DNA from: Chrysomallon squamiferum
Taxonomy: Eukaryota; Mollusca; Gastropoda; Neomphalida; Peltospiridae
DNA: 64,000 nt
NCBI GenBank assembly: GCA_012295275.1
Contig: CM022678.1
Location: forward strand, 9,451,030-9,515,029
Direction: 5' to 3'
A program made the translations under genes and the position numbers. Shown here in pieces: positions 49,268-61,227 of the stretch. The notes beneath the pieces are model-generated. The model saw only the letters and a program-made list of their open reading frames with translations, ran no database searches and had not been told where the DNA came from. How positions within the stretch are numbered: the first letter of the stretch is position 1; each line of letters starts with the position of its first letter.

Positions 49268-49699
49268 CTGAAAAAGTAAAAACAAAGATAATTTAATTTT
49301 TTATTGTTTTTATTAGTAACATTATTTAGTGTTATGTGTATATCAATGCCATTTACTGATACATATGAATGTTTGTTGAAAAATCATTTTCTTTTAAACA
49401 TATTTCATTACAACCTGATTATTGATAAACATAAATTCTGCTAAAACATAACAAATCTGAAATAAAGAGGAAATATTTTATTTAAGAACATACACTGAAT
49501 GTTTTCAACTAGTTCTTTTTATCTTAAAAGGTAAATAACAATACAGCTAAAGAAAAAGAAAACCTGTTTCTGAAATATGAACTGACACCTTTTTTAACTA
49601 AGCAACTAAAAATATATTTCTAATATACATCTTTCCACAGAAAAAACAACAGAATTCTTTTTAAAAAAACACACATTTTTTTTATGTAAATAATTTTGA

Positions 49700-50700
49700 A
49701 TAAAATTTATAAGCATATTCTAATATATCTTCCATTTTTCTAATTAATCTATTTACTCTTCTAAGTTCTTTAATAGAATTTGATTAGTATTTTAATTTTT
49801 CTGAATTCAGAAACAAAACACTGTATTTCTGTCCATATCTAGGTCCTATTGAGCTTTAGGTCTTAAAATAACACCATTACACTTAATCTCTAAATTAATT
49901 TTAACTTTTCTTCTTTGTATGTTACTCAAATCATGATGCTTATTTACAGCTAGTTTAGGATATTCTCATTTTAAAGCATTTTGTATATTATAATATTTCT
50001 AGTTGTCTAATTGTCTCTTATTTAGTGCAAAATGTTTTATATTTTAAGTTATTTGATCAAACAACAGGTTCAGTTTGTAACAAAGGACACTCAGAAGCAT
50101 TATTAATTACTTCAACAAGAGCTTTACAGAAAATTTCATCTTTCAACAATTCATTATTAAAAATTCAAATAACTTGACTTCTCTCTACAAAAGAAAATTC
50201 TATTTTAAGTGATAATAAATTGTAATCATTAATTGAAGTATATGATATATATGCATTACTTATAAACTGTAATAAATTTTGAGAAATTAAAAATAACTCA
50301 ATTTTTGACTGTTTTATAGGTTTTTTTCAACATTTTGAGATCTAGTAAATTGTTTTTTTATCTGGATTTCAACCAAATATCAACTAAATTATAATTATAA
50401 ATAACTGACTGTAATTCATCACTACTTATCACACTGAAAGTTTTATTATTAATGACTAAATCTAAATTAGGATCTAAAATTACATTAAAATCTCCTGTCA
50501 TTAATATATTTTTAAAATTCACAAATTTACATAATCATTTAAAAATAAAATATTTTCTGCAATATTATTTGGTGCATATCCACTTATAAAACTATGTTCA
50601 TCACCATCTATTTTAGTATTAATTTTTAAAATCCTGCCTTCAGTGTCACAACTATTAAAGGTCAACTTATAAACACATTCTTTTGATATCAGTATTGCTA
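49700..50700 (-). mobile_element. LINE endonuclease relic, copy B
   Basis: The paralogue of 13180-14170, sharing the DFN...LD and RILKINTKI motif regions (about 50350-50660) and the linker (about 50040-50130). It carries extra substitutions and is equally inactive. Because it sits in the same place relative to the CKK exon, it was duplicated with the segment rather than inserted twice. Confidence 0.8.
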
Positions 50701-50844
50701 CACCACTCCAGTATAAACACTAAAACTGAATATGACAAAATCCCAATGTTTCCAGTACAATAATAAATTTCATAAATTCATTTAATAAAAGATACAATTC
50801 AATTGTGGACTTGCAATGTAATTAAAAACTCTCACAAAACTTAC

Positions 50845-51083
50845 TTTCTGCTTCCTGATCATTCAGCAGCTGTCCTGTCTCTGTCAGTTTTATCATTTAA
50901 AACCAGAAGAACAGCTCTGTGAGAAAGGCTAAGAGGTTTTCTCGTACACTGTCTCGTGTGTACAGGAGATCCTCGTAGGTGAAATGGAAAAAGTTGATGG
51001 AAGATGCCGTTCACAGAATGTTTTGGTGAGGCGTAGATTATGTAAAGAATTAGCTATTCCTAACCCGTCTTTCAAACATATAT
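50845..51083 (-). pseudogene. CAMSAP/Patronin-like CH-domain exon, broken
   Basis: A 239-bp minus-strand exon (TTTCCCTCAG acceptor, GTAAGT donor). From its start it reads ICLKDGLGIANSLHNLRLTK then TFCERHLP. After a one-base shift near 50977 it continues FFHFTYEDLLYTRDSVRENL then LAFLTELFFWF, followed by TAA. This matches the second half of the CAMSAP CH domain (ICLKEV...ADSLYNIxLL, LTLEDMLYAP, FIAELFWWFE). The frameshift and the stop at the position of the conserved Glu suggest decay or assembly error. It complements the first CH half at 14243-14360. Confidence 0.85.
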
Positions 51084-51179
51084 CTGAGGGAAAAATAAAC
51101 AACAATGAGGCAATTAATATTCAATAACACAGTAAAGGAGGTTAAGGAGGACGAAAAGGATGTGATAACTGACAGACAG

Positions 51180-51185
<6 letters not shown>

Positions 51186-51261
<76 letters not shown>
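51186..51261. repeat. (AG)n array bordering segment C
   Basis: A pure AG array. Sequence from its end to about 52740 parallels that following the AG array at 12018-12080. Confidence 0.95.
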
Positions 51262-51265
<4 letters not shown>

Positions 51266-51589
51266 TATATAAAATATCCCTATTTTTGACAGATACATAT
51301 ATTAACAATCAATGTTTTATTCTAACAGGATTTTTGTTTGAAATTACTAAGTTATAAATTACTAAATGCATTATATAGAGTCTTTCTTAGAATTATCAAA
51401 TTATACTAAAACCTGAGGGAGAGCAAAATCTCTTTTTAACCTTTCACATAAAAAAATAAATAAAGTAGTCTGTTTTCTGACAAGTTCAAAACAAAACAAG
51501 AAATAGTTTTGATTACTCCTAGTATAAATATAAGCTAAAAAATAAATAAAACAATGCTACTGGAAATATGGAAGAATACTAAGTTATCA

Positions 51590-52410
51590 AGCTATTTGTA
51601 TACTACAATTACTTTACTTATTATTATGACTCTACTTGCTAAGTCATCAAGCTATTTGTATACTACAATTACTTTACTTTTTATTATTTACTCTCCTTGA
51701 TAAGTTATCAAGCTATTTGTATACTACAATTACTTTACTTATTATTATAGACTCTCCTTGCTAAGTTAAGCTATTTGTATACTACAATTACTTTACTTAT
51801 TATTATGACTCTCCTTGCTAAGTTATCAAGCTATTTGTATACTACAATTACTTTACTTATTATTATGACTCTACTTGCTAAGTTATCAAGCTATTTGTAT
51901 ACTACAATTACTTTACTTATTATTATGACTCTCCTTGCTAAGTTATCAAGCTATTTGTATACTACAATTACTTTACTTATCAAGCTATTTGTACTATCCT
52001 TACTAAGTTATTATTATGGACTCTCCTTTTATCAAGCTATTTGTATACTACAATTACTTTACTTATTATTATGGACTCTCCTTGCTAAGTTATCAAGCTA
52101 TTTGTATACTACAATTACTTTACTTATTATTATGACTCTCCTTGCTAAGTTATCAAGCTATTTGTATACTACAATTACTTTACTTATTATTATGACTCTC
52201 CTTGCTAAGTTATCAAGCTATTTGTATACTACAATTACTTTACTTATTATTATTAATTTATTATTATAGACTCTCCTTGCTAAGTTATCAAGCTATTTTA
52301 TTTATTTACTACATTTGTATACTACAATTACTTTACTTATTATTATGACTCTCCTTGCTAAGTTATCAAGCTATTTGTATCCTACAATTACTTTACTTAT
52401 TATTATGGAC
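51590..52410. repeat. 60-bp minisatellite, about 13 copies
   Basis: Tandem copies of the unit CTAAGTTATCAAGCTATTTG-TATACTACAATTACTTTACT-TATTATTATGACTCTCCTTG, some shortened or rearranged (near 51980-52030 and 52250-52310). A long plus-strand frame (51775-52269) exists only because 60 is a multiple of three. Confidence 0.97.
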
Positions 52411-52527
52411 TCTCCTTGCTCTAATCTGCTTTTCTTATTCTTTGTATTGAGAATATATTACCAATACACAAGTGAGAAGAATGTAAGTTGATATGTAAAC
52501 AGGTAAGTTAATGTCTGTGTTTCATAC

Positions 52528-52624
52528 CAGTTTGTTGAGAAACATCTCTGTCTGTTCTGCTGTCTGTATATTTGTCCCATTCTGATGTTTAGATAACAAC
52601 ACTTGTCTGTTTTGTGGTATGTGT
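52528..52624 (-). CDS. CAMSAP/Patronin-like CKK exon, copy C
   Basis: 97 bp identical to 12637-12733, including the coding frame ending MFLNKL and both splice sites. No neighbouring core or terminal CKK exon was found next to it, so by itself it cannot produce a CKK domain. Identity at every base implies a very recent copy, gene conversion or an assembly duplication. Confidence 0.8.
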
Positions 52625-52984
52625 CTGAAAAAGTAAAAACAGAGATAATTTAATTTTTTAGTTTTTTTATTAGTAACATTATTTAGTGTTACATATATAT
52701 CAATGCCATTTACTGATATAAATGAATGTTTGTTGAAAAATCAGTATCTTTTAACATAAATAATTATAACATTAAATCAATACTAAACAACAGTAAAAAA
52801 TAGGAATTCACACACATATATACACTCAGATACACATATTATCTAATAAAACACATATTATATTAATGTTTGTTCCTTTCAATTCATCTATCCCACACCT
52901 CTTGAACACTGATATTCTATAAATTGATAGAATAATACTTATGAATTCTATTGAACAATTTTTTAATTGTTAGAAAACATCCAA

Positions 52985-55000
52985 ATATTAATAGTATTTT
53001 AATTGATCTAATGAAAACCCTGTTTTCTTAAATATTTGAATAAATATTTCATGAAAGATAGATATTAGTTCCGACAATTCTTCACAATACAAAAATAAAT
53101 GGCACACATCTTCATTATCCTTCAGATACACTGGACATACACTAGATGAGATTTTTCCATGTCTACATAATTTACTATATGTATACATTACATGTTGAGC
53201 TGTTCTCAAATCTAAGTCAGTAAATTCAGTAAATTTAACACTGTAGTGTATCCATTTCCAAACTGGTCTCCAGAATTTATTAAAACCAAGCTCAGTCCAT
53301 TTTTCTTCACATGTAGGTGCTTTAACATTTTTTGAAAGTAAAATAGAATAAAATATTTTAACTGTAAATGTACTGACATTTATCACATCATTATTATGAA
53401 AGAGAAATAGATATTTATTAGGTGTTAATCTTTTAGCATTTTTGTCAATACAACTTTTCCATTCATCTGGAACTGATTTCAGAATAACACTGTAAGCTAT
53501 ATACATTTGTGTTTTGGGTAATTCCAGATATTTTTCATGAAAAACTTCAACAACAGATGTATAAGGAAGGACACCTGATGTTACTTCATATGCAATATCA
53601 GCCACTTTGAATACAAGAACTAAACAGCAATAATTTATTTATATATTTTAATGAATGGGTTCTGTAAAAGTGGTTGAGACAATATTTCATCTGTATCAAA
53701 AGGGAAAATATGTTCTGTGTTATTAACACAGTCCCAAGATGATAACATTTCAGCATCAAAAGGGTTGAGAACTTTTAAAGCGTCTTTACTGTAAACTATC
53801 TTAAAAATGTCAATTTAAATTCATATTCATGTATTTTCCAAGAAATTTAAAAATTATTATCAAAATATTTCTTTAAGATTTTAAGCCATTTTCTTTAATG
53901 AAACATCTTGAACATTTAGCTCTCCTGACTTTTTATTTTCAATTATTGTTGAATACTTTATTAAAAGTGTTTTTCTATTACATAAAAATTTACAAAATAA
54001 CTTGTGAATTTCATTTTCTTCCCAGTTTGTTACATTTATTGTGCTAATCATATATCACAGTCTAGATGTTAATAAAGTATTCCATACTTCTGCTTTTCCT
54101 AGTAAAGTAAGTTTCATTTGACTCCATAAATTAATTAAATTACAAATTTTATCAAATTTATTTTTCCATTTTAACCTTTCACATAATGACTTGTTTGGTT
54201 CTAAATATATACCTAGAATTTTAACACAGGCTTTATTCACTGATATCAGAATGTTAAATGATAAGTATTTTTATAGTCTTACCAAGACAAAGTACTTCTG
54301 ACTTACCTATATTGACTTTTACACATTTTCTGTATTAAAAACAGGTTCTACTGACTGAGCATCACAGACTGTTACACATTTACTGTATTAAAAACAGGTT
54401 CTACTGACTGAGCATCACAGACTGTTACACATTTATTAAAAACAGGTTCTGAGCATCACAGACTGTTACAAAAAAAACAGGTTCTACTGACTGAGCATCA
54501 CAGACTGTTACACATTTACTGTATTAAAAACAGGTTCTACTGACTGAGCATCACAGACTGTTACAGTAGAATCATCTGCATGCTGAAATAATAAACAACT
54601 AAATTCATTTGTTATTCTAATTCCATTCATGCTGTGTCTACTTATAATTAAATTATTTAAGGGTTCAGCTACAATAAGATAAAGCATCATTGGTATTGGA
54701 CATCCTTGTCTAACACCTCTTGTAATATTAAAGAAATGTGTTAAATGTCCATTAATCTTGACACAACTTTTTATATCATTATAGAGTATTTTAATCCACA
54801 TTATAAATTTATCACTGAAACTGAAGGTTTTTCAGAACTTTTAAAATAAAACTATGTGAAACTCTATCAAAAGCTTTTTCTTGATCCATTTCAACAATAA
54901 ACCCTTCAGTTTTATTTAACTCAGCAATATCTGTAACATCCCTCACTACACAATATTATCAGCAACATCTCTTCCTTTTACACAACAGCTTTGTTCTGAT
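52985..55000 (-). mobile_element. LINE reverse transcriptase relic, element 2 (L1/Tx1-like)
   Basis: Minus-strand, reading downward: FIVEMDQEKAFDRVSHSFIL (about 54850-54900), ILYNDIKSCVKINGHLTHFF and RGVRQGCPIPMMLYLIVAEP (about 54660-54790), FQHADDSTVTV (about 54560-54590, catalytic ADD). Next come LGIYLEPNKS...WKNKFDKI...MKLTLLGKAEVWNTLL (about 54060-54220). Last is a 205-residue open frame (52988-53605) whose end reads CPVYLKDNEDVCHLFLYCEE, the usual Cys/His tail. Frame breaks and an internal tandem duplication at 54.34-54.56 kb show it is inactive. It is clearly different in sequence from element 1. Confidence 0.9.
54330..54560. repeat. Tandem duplication inside LINE element 2
   Basis: Four to five copies of a unit of about 43-69 bp containing AACAGGTTCTACTGACTGAG and CATCACAGACTGTTACA, derived from the RT codons just after the ADD motif. 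Confidence 0.9.
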
Positions 55001-55529
55001 GAAATAATAGTTGACATAACCTGTTTAACACGATTAGCAAAAAGTCTAAGTATTTGTCATTTCTGCAAGTCATGCACATCTGTATATAAAAAAACAATCA
55101 TGTACATGTTCTGTATTTTGTGTAAACAATCAGAACCTTAACACTACAAATAGTTCAATAACTAACCTGACTATCAAGACCAATTAAAACAAAACCTTAC
55201 ATAATCAGCAGTATGTAAGTAACTGCAGTATTGAAAACACTGAGATACACCATGCTACTCAGTGATAAATAATAATGACAATTCTTACATACAATCTCAA
55301 AATAAAGCTAAGTCTTCAGTTTTTGTAAAATCACACTGTACTGGCTATAATTGAAATTCATTCACTGAGGATTTGTAATGCTACGTAATATACATTTATC
55401 TAAATAAAACAGCTGAAAAAAAAAAAATTTCCTCATTCTTTGATTTATGGGCCAGTGATAAGAGTGTCTGTCTATGTTTCAATGTGTGCATCAGTGTGTA
55501 TGTACTTGTGTAAGTCTGTATGCATGTAT

Positions 55530-56340
55530 ATTTGTGTATTTGAGTTTGTATGTATTTTTATATGTATGTTGTATGCATGTGTATTTGTGTATTTGTGTTT
55601 GTATGTATTTTTATATTTGAGTGTTATGTATTTTTATGCATGTTGTATGCATGTGTATTTGAGTTTTGTATGTGTTTTTTTATATGTATGTTGTTGTATG
55701 CATGTGTATTTGTGTGTTTGAGTTTGTATGTATTTTTTGATATGTATGTTGTATGCATGTGCATTGTATTTGTGTATTTGAGTTTGTATGTATTTTTATG
55801 TATGTTGTATTGTGTATTTGTGTATTTGAGTTTGTATGTATTTTTATATGTATGTTGTATGCATGTGTATTTGTGTATTTGAGTTTGTATGTATTTTTAT
55901 ATGTATGTTGTATGCATGTGTATTTGTGTATTTGTTTGTGTGTATTTTTATATGTATGTTGTATGCATGTGTATTTGTGTATTTGAGGTTGTATGTATTT
56001 TTATATGTATGTTGTATGCATGTGTATTTGTGTATTTGAGTTTGTATGTATTTTTATATGTATGTTGTATGCATGTGTATTTGTGTATTTGTTTGTGTGT
56101 ATTTTTATATGTATGTTGTATGCATGTGTATTTTTGTATTTGAGTTTGTATGTGTTTTTATATGTATGTTGTATGCATGTGTATTTGTGTATTTGAGTTT
56201 GTATGTGTTTTTATATGTATGTTGTATGCATGTGTATTTGTGTATTTGAGTTTGTATGTGTTTTTATATGTATGTTGTATATGCATGTGTATTTGTGTAT
56301 GTTTATATTATGTGTATTTGAGTATGATAAGTAAGTCTGT
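55530..56340. repeat. 53-bp minisatellite, about 14-15 copies
   Basis: TG-rich tandem units with core GTATGTATTTTTATATGTAT and GTTGTATGCATGTGTATTTG. Because 53 is not a multiple of three, several overlapping frames rich in Cys, Val, Tyr and Met appear; none is a gene. Degenerate TG-rich sequence continues to about 56680. Confidence 0.95.
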
Positions 56341-56864
56341 ATCTGCATGTATCTGTGTGCTTATGTGTGCATCACTATGTATGTATTTCTGCATGTTTGC
56401 ATGTACGTGTATCTGTGTATGTATTTCTTCATGTTTGCATGTATGTGTATCTGTGCATGTTTGTATTGTATGTTTAAGTATGTATGCATGTATGTATGTC
56501 TGTCTGTATGTATGTATGTATGTGTGGATATGTTTGTATTATGTGTGTAAGAGTGTGAATGTATTTGTGTATCTGTGTGTTTGTATTTTGTGTGTGTTGT
56601 ATGTGTGAATTTGTTTATTTAGTCAAATTATCTAGTGATGATGAATATGTTTCTGAATGTGTGTTTTTGTGTATGTTTTTGAATGTTTTACCTGCTGAAA
56701 TTAAATAGCAATAGATTTTGAATATAATACCTATCTATGTTTGGTTATTATTATTTTTTTTATTATTTTAAATAAAGTTACTAATTTAAAATCAAACAAT
56801 CACATTAAAATAGAAAAATAAAAATATTCAATAAACATACTCAATTAAAAACTCATAAATCATC

Positions 56865-57230
56865 AAAAACACACACACACACACATGCACACATTCACAG
56901 ACACACATTCACACACACACACATACATACACACACCTATACACATACATACACACACACACAGCGACACACACATACACACATGCGCATGCACATACAC
57001 ACACGTGCATTCCAATAAAAACATCCATACAAACAGATACAAACACAAATACAAACACACTCACACAGAAACTGACTCACACACAGACAAACACACACCA
57101 TACAAATACAGACACATTCACAAACACATGTAGACATACAAACTTAATACAATACCCATACACACTCACACACATATATATAAACACATACACAGAAACA
57201 CACACACACATACATACATACATACATATA
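56865..57230. repeat. CA-rich degenerate microsatellite
   Basis: Interrupted CA/CACA/ATAC units, with no coding signal beyond Thr/His-rich readings. Confidence 0.9.
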
Positions 57231-57346
57231 ACATGCAGAATAAAAACTCACTCTTACACATCATACAAAGATAATTATGTAGAAACAAAATGACACACAG
57301 TGCTATAAAGAGATAAGAGGCATATAAAAATATCACTTGTTTGTAG

Positions 57347-57840
57347 GTAAAAAGATGATGGAGGTAGAGCATGTTCCGGTGATAGAAGCAGAAAACACCA
57401 GTAACACAGTCAGTGAAAACACCAGTAACACAGTCAGTGAAAACACCAGTAACACAGTCAGTGAAAACAGCAGTAACACAGTCAGTGAAAACACCTGTAA
57501 CACAGTCAGTGAAAACACCAGTAACACAGTCAGTGAAAACACCAGTAACACAGTCAGTGAAAACACCAGTAACACAGTCAGAGAAAACAGCAGTAACACA
57601 GTCAGAGAAAACAGCAGTAACAGTCAGTGAAAACACCTGTAACACAGTCAGAAAACACCAGTAACAGTAACACAGTCAGTGAAAACAGCAGTAACACAGT
57701 CAGTGAAAACACCTGTAACACAGTCAGTGAAAACACCTGTAACACAGTAACACAGTGAAAACACCAGTAACACAGTCAGTGAAAACAGCAGTAACACAGT
57801 CAGTGAAAACACCAGTAACACAGTCACTGAAAACACAGTT
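57347..57840 (+). repeat. 24-bp minisatellite with preserved 8-residue frame
   Basis: A TTGTTTGTAG acceptor-like site is followed by MMEVEHVPVIEAENTSNTVS and then repeats of SENTSNTV, open for about 97 codons (57337-57630). The 24-bp unit is AGTGAAAACACCAGTAACAC then AGTC. The acidic non-repetitive lead-in suggests an exon in which the repeat arose. The unit later degenerates (57620-57840) and the frame closes. The host gene is unknown. Confidence 0.75.
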
Positions 57841-59275
57841 CAGTCAGAAACTAGCTTATAGAGAACAGCAGTAACACAGTCAGTGAAAACAGCAGTAACA
57901 CAGTGAAAACACAGTTCAGTCAGAAAACCAACAGCAGTAACACAGTCAGAAAAAACAGTTCAGTCAGAAACCAGCTTAAAGAGAACAGCAGTAACACAGT
58001 CAGTGAAAACACAGTTCAGTCAGAAACCAGCTTAAAGAGAACAGCAGTAACACAGTCAGTGAAAACACAGTTCAGTCAGAAACCAGCTTAAAGAGAACAG
58101 CAGTAACACAGTCAGTGAAAACACAGTTCAGTCAGAAACCAGCTTAAAGAGAACAGCAGTAACACAGTCAGTGAAAACACAGTTCAGTCAGAAACCAGCT
58201 TAAAGAGAACAGCAGTAACACAGTCAGTGAAAACACAGTTCAGTCAGAAACCAGCTTAAAGAGAACAGCAGTAACACAGTCAGTGAAAACACAGTTCAGT
58301 CAGAAACTAGCTTAAAGAGAACAGCAGTAACACAGTCAGTGAAAACAGTTCAGTCAGAAACCAGCTTAAAGAGAACAGCAGTAACACAGTCAGTGAAAAC
58401 ACAGTTCAGTCAGAAACCAGCTTAAAGAGAACAGCAGACACAGTCAGTGAAAACACAGTTCAGTCAGAAACCAGCTTAAAGAGAACAGCAGTAACACAGT
58501 CAGTGAAAACACAGTTCAGTCAGAAACCAGCTTAAAGAGAACAGCAGTAACACAGTCAGTGAAAACACAGTTCAGTCAGAAACCAGCTTAAAGAGAACAG
58601 CAGTAACACAGTCTGTGAAAACACAGTTCAGTCAGAAACCAGCTTAAAGAGAACAGCAGTAACACAGTCTGTGAAAACACAGTTCAGTCAGAAACTAGCT
58701 TAAAGAGAACAGCAGTAACACAGTCTGTGAAAACACAGTTCAGTCAGAAACCAGCTTAAAGAGAACAGCAGTAACACAGTCAGTGAAAACACAGTTCAGT
58801 CAGAAACTAGCTTAAAGAGAACAGCAGTAACACAGTCTGTGAAAACACAGTTCAGTCAGAAACTAGCTTAAAGAGAACAGCAGTAACACAGTCAGTGAAA
58901 ACAGTTCAGTCAGAAACTAGCTTAAAGAGAACAGCAGCTAAACAGTCTGTGAAAACACAGTTCAGTCAGAAACTAGCTTAAAGAGAACAGCAGTAACACA
59001 GTCAGTGAAAACACAGTTCAGTCAGAAACCAGCTTAAAGAGAACAGCAGTAACACAGTCAGTGAAAACACAGTTCAGTCAGAAACCAGCTTAAAGAGAAC
59101 AGCAGTAACACAGTCACAGTGAAAACACAGTTCAGTCAGAAACCAGCTTAAAGAGAACAGCAGTAACACAGTCAGTGAAAACACAGTTCAGTCAGAAACT
59201 AGCTTAAAGAGAACAGCAGTAACAGTCAGTGAAAACACAGTTCAGTCAGAAACTAGCTTAAAGAGAACAGCAGCA
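57841..59275. repeat. 56-bp minisatellite, about 24 copies
   Basis: The unit is AGTGAAAACA, a 32-bp segment (starting CAGTTCAGTCAGAAACCAGC) and GCAGTAACACAGTC, that is, the preceding 24-bp unit with 32 bp inserted. Most copies are nearly identical, with an internal CCAGC/CTAGC variant. The frame is not preserved (56 is not divisible by three). Unique sequence following the array (59270-59377) is open on the plus strand: AESSDETTTATTADLKKTES then a stop. Confidence 0.95.
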
Positions 59276-59686
59276 GAAAGTAGTGATGAAACAACTACAG
59301 CAACAACAGCAGATTTGAAGAAAACAGAATCAAGCATGTTGCATTTTGACTTTATCATATTTCTCAAAGAAATGTAAAAATAAAATATCTGATCAAAGGA
59401 TATCGCTACTTTCATGTAAAATGTATTTGCATAATTTATCAGTTTGAAATAAGTCTTATGAAATCAAAATGTATTTTTTAAGAAAGTGAACATATTTCTG
59501 TACAGCTAATATTTTGTTAACAGTTTATATATTTTAATTTGATAGATCAAATATGAGTTTCAATACATTACAAACAAACTCATTAGTTGATGATAGTTTG
59601 TCTTTAACTTATAGCATCTGTGCTGTCTCAGTCCAGCCATGGCTGTAAACCAAATAATACAGATCTTTACATACATACTGTTTTTA

Positions 59687-59729
59687 GTCACCATGGCAAC
59701 ACATATATTTCATTTACCGGTTGCCATGG
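59687..59729. promoter_or_regulatory. X-box-like inverted repeat
   Basis: GTCACCATGGCAAC (59687-59700) fits the RFX-factor X-box pattern of two inverted half-sites. The sequence GTTGCCATGG follows at 59720-59729, making a perfect 10-bp inverted repeat with CCATGGCAAC at 59691-59700 across a 19-bp loop. Surroundings are otherwise AT-rich. Whether a promoter lies here is unknown. Confidence 0.5.
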
Positions 59730-60224
59730 CTATTTTTTACGTATTTTAAATAAAACTCTGTTTTCAGGGAATGTGGGTAGACTGGAGGCTGTACAAGGAA
59801 ATGTCTGTCAGACTTACCCATTTTTATTTCACTTTTTATTTTATTTTATTTTGTTTAAAGATTTGAAGTATGTACCCAAGTAATCAGTGTAATAAAGTAA
59901 AAATATTCAGTTAATACATTTTTTAAAGTATGACCTAATAACTGACTTTGTACATTCTTTATATTAAGATGTTTTGTTGTTTTGTTTGCTTTTATTAAAA
60001 AAAGAAATATCTCAACACTGTATTAAATATTATAAAAATAGAATAAAAATCTATTTCTCTTTTTATTGTTGTTGTTATTTTATATATTTGTAGAATTGTT
60101 TCAAATATTATTCATGTTTTTTATTGTTGTTGTTTTTTTATTAGAAAGAAATGTATCAACATTGAAAGACTAATTTATTATTATTACATTAAGAGAGTTT
60201 TATTTCTCCTTTCATTTATATGGT

Positions 60225-60857
60225 AGGGATTAGAGGCACTGTTATTGTTACATCAAAGACAAGTTATATGTTACATCAAAGACAAGTTATATGGTAGGAT
60301 TAGAGGCACTGTTATTGTTACATCAAAGACCAGTTATATAGTAGGGATTAGAGGTACTGTTATTGTTACATCAAAGACAAGTTATATGGTAGGATTAGAG
60401 GCACTGTTATTGTTACATCAAAGACAAGTTATATAGTAGGGATTAGAGGCACTGTTATTGTTACATCAAAGAAAAGTTATATGGTAGGGATTAGAGGTAC
60501 TGTTATTGTTACATCAAAGACAAGTTATATAGTAGGGATTAGAGGTACTGTTATTTTTACATCAAAGACCAGTTATATAGTAGGGATTAGAGGTACTGTT
60601 ATTGTTACATCAAAGACAAGTTATATAGTAGGGATTAGATGTACTGTTATTGTTACATCAAAGACCAGTTATATGGTAGGGATTAGAGGTACTGTTATTG
60701 TTACATCAAAGACAAGTTATATAGTAGGGATTAGAGGTACTGTTATTGTTACATCAAAGACCAGTTATATAGTAGGGATTAGAGATACTGTTATTGTTAC
60801 ATCAAAGACAAGTTATATAGTAGGGATTAGAGGTACTGTTATTGTTACATCAAAGAC
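60225..60857. repeat. 48-bp minisatellite, about 13 copies
   Basis: The unit contains TATAGTAGGGATTAGAGGTA and CTGTTATTGTTACATCAAAG. In the second half the units keep the frame (16 codons, VGIRGTVIVTSKTSY-), giving a long plus-strand frame that runs into the unique sequence after 60860. Several units are 1-2 bp short in the first half. Confidence 0.95.
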
Positions 60858-61227
60858 ACAAGGAACTGGCATCAAGTTTTTTCAATTCAGGAAGAACTCG
60901 AGCTACAGCAAGCAACCATCCACTTTAGCAACTGTCTTACCTGACCAGCTGCCACCCAACTCCAATCTTGACCAGCTTTCACCCAACTGGGAACCTGACC
61001 AGCTGTCACCCAACTCGAATCTTGACCAGCTGTCACCCAACTCGAAACCTGACCAGCTGTCACCCAACTTGGAACCTGACCAGCTGTCACCCAACTCGAA
61101 ACCTGACCACCTGTCACCCAGTGAAGGAGCCAGTTTGATGTGTGTCTCCAGAGACAGCTGTTGTCTCATGATGTCTCTTATATCAGGCTGTCAAAGGAGT
61201 CCACTGCAGGAGGACAAGAGTTTGTGA
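60858..61227 (+). other. Possible terminal exon with 30-bp coding-like repeat
   Basis: Unique, GC-richer sequence with an uninterrupted plus-strand frame: KFFQFRKNSSYSKQPSTLAT, then six repeats of DQLSPNSNL-type decapeptides (60943-61110), then SEGASLMCVSRDSCCLMMSL and a stop at 61225-61227. AATAAA signals follow at 61325 and 61358. No intact acceptor was identified, other frames and the minus strand are also partly open, and the family is unknown. So this is a candidate 3' exon rather than a gene call. Confidence 0.4.

Larger units (their letters stand above)
48730..50700 (-). repeat. Paralogous segment B of the CAMSAP-locus duplication
   Basis: This corresponds, with divergence, to about 12090-14150: the ACAGATACATATATTAA stretch, one diverged 60-bp unit (about 49020-49080), the CKK exon copy and the LINE endonuclease relic follow in the same order and orientation. 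It is more diverged from segment A than segment C is. Confidence 0.85.
51262..52745 (-). repeat. Paralogous segment C of the CAMSAP-locus duplication
   Basis: This corresponds to 12081-12850 plus minisatellite expansion. Flanking sequence and the CKK exon are nearly identical to segment A. It ends near 52745, where LINE element 2 begins. Segment A is therefore closer to C than to B. Confidence 0.88.

Noticed and set aside
51775-52269. 164-codon frame with a 20-residue repeat
   Set aside because: It is the translation of the 60-bp intronic minisatellite. The same unit occurs in other copies without any open frame.
57166-57645. Minus-strand frame with VFTDCVTG repeats
   Set aside because: Reverse reading of the 24-bp minisatellite. 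The plus strand has the exon-like leader, so the minus frame is probably a shadow.
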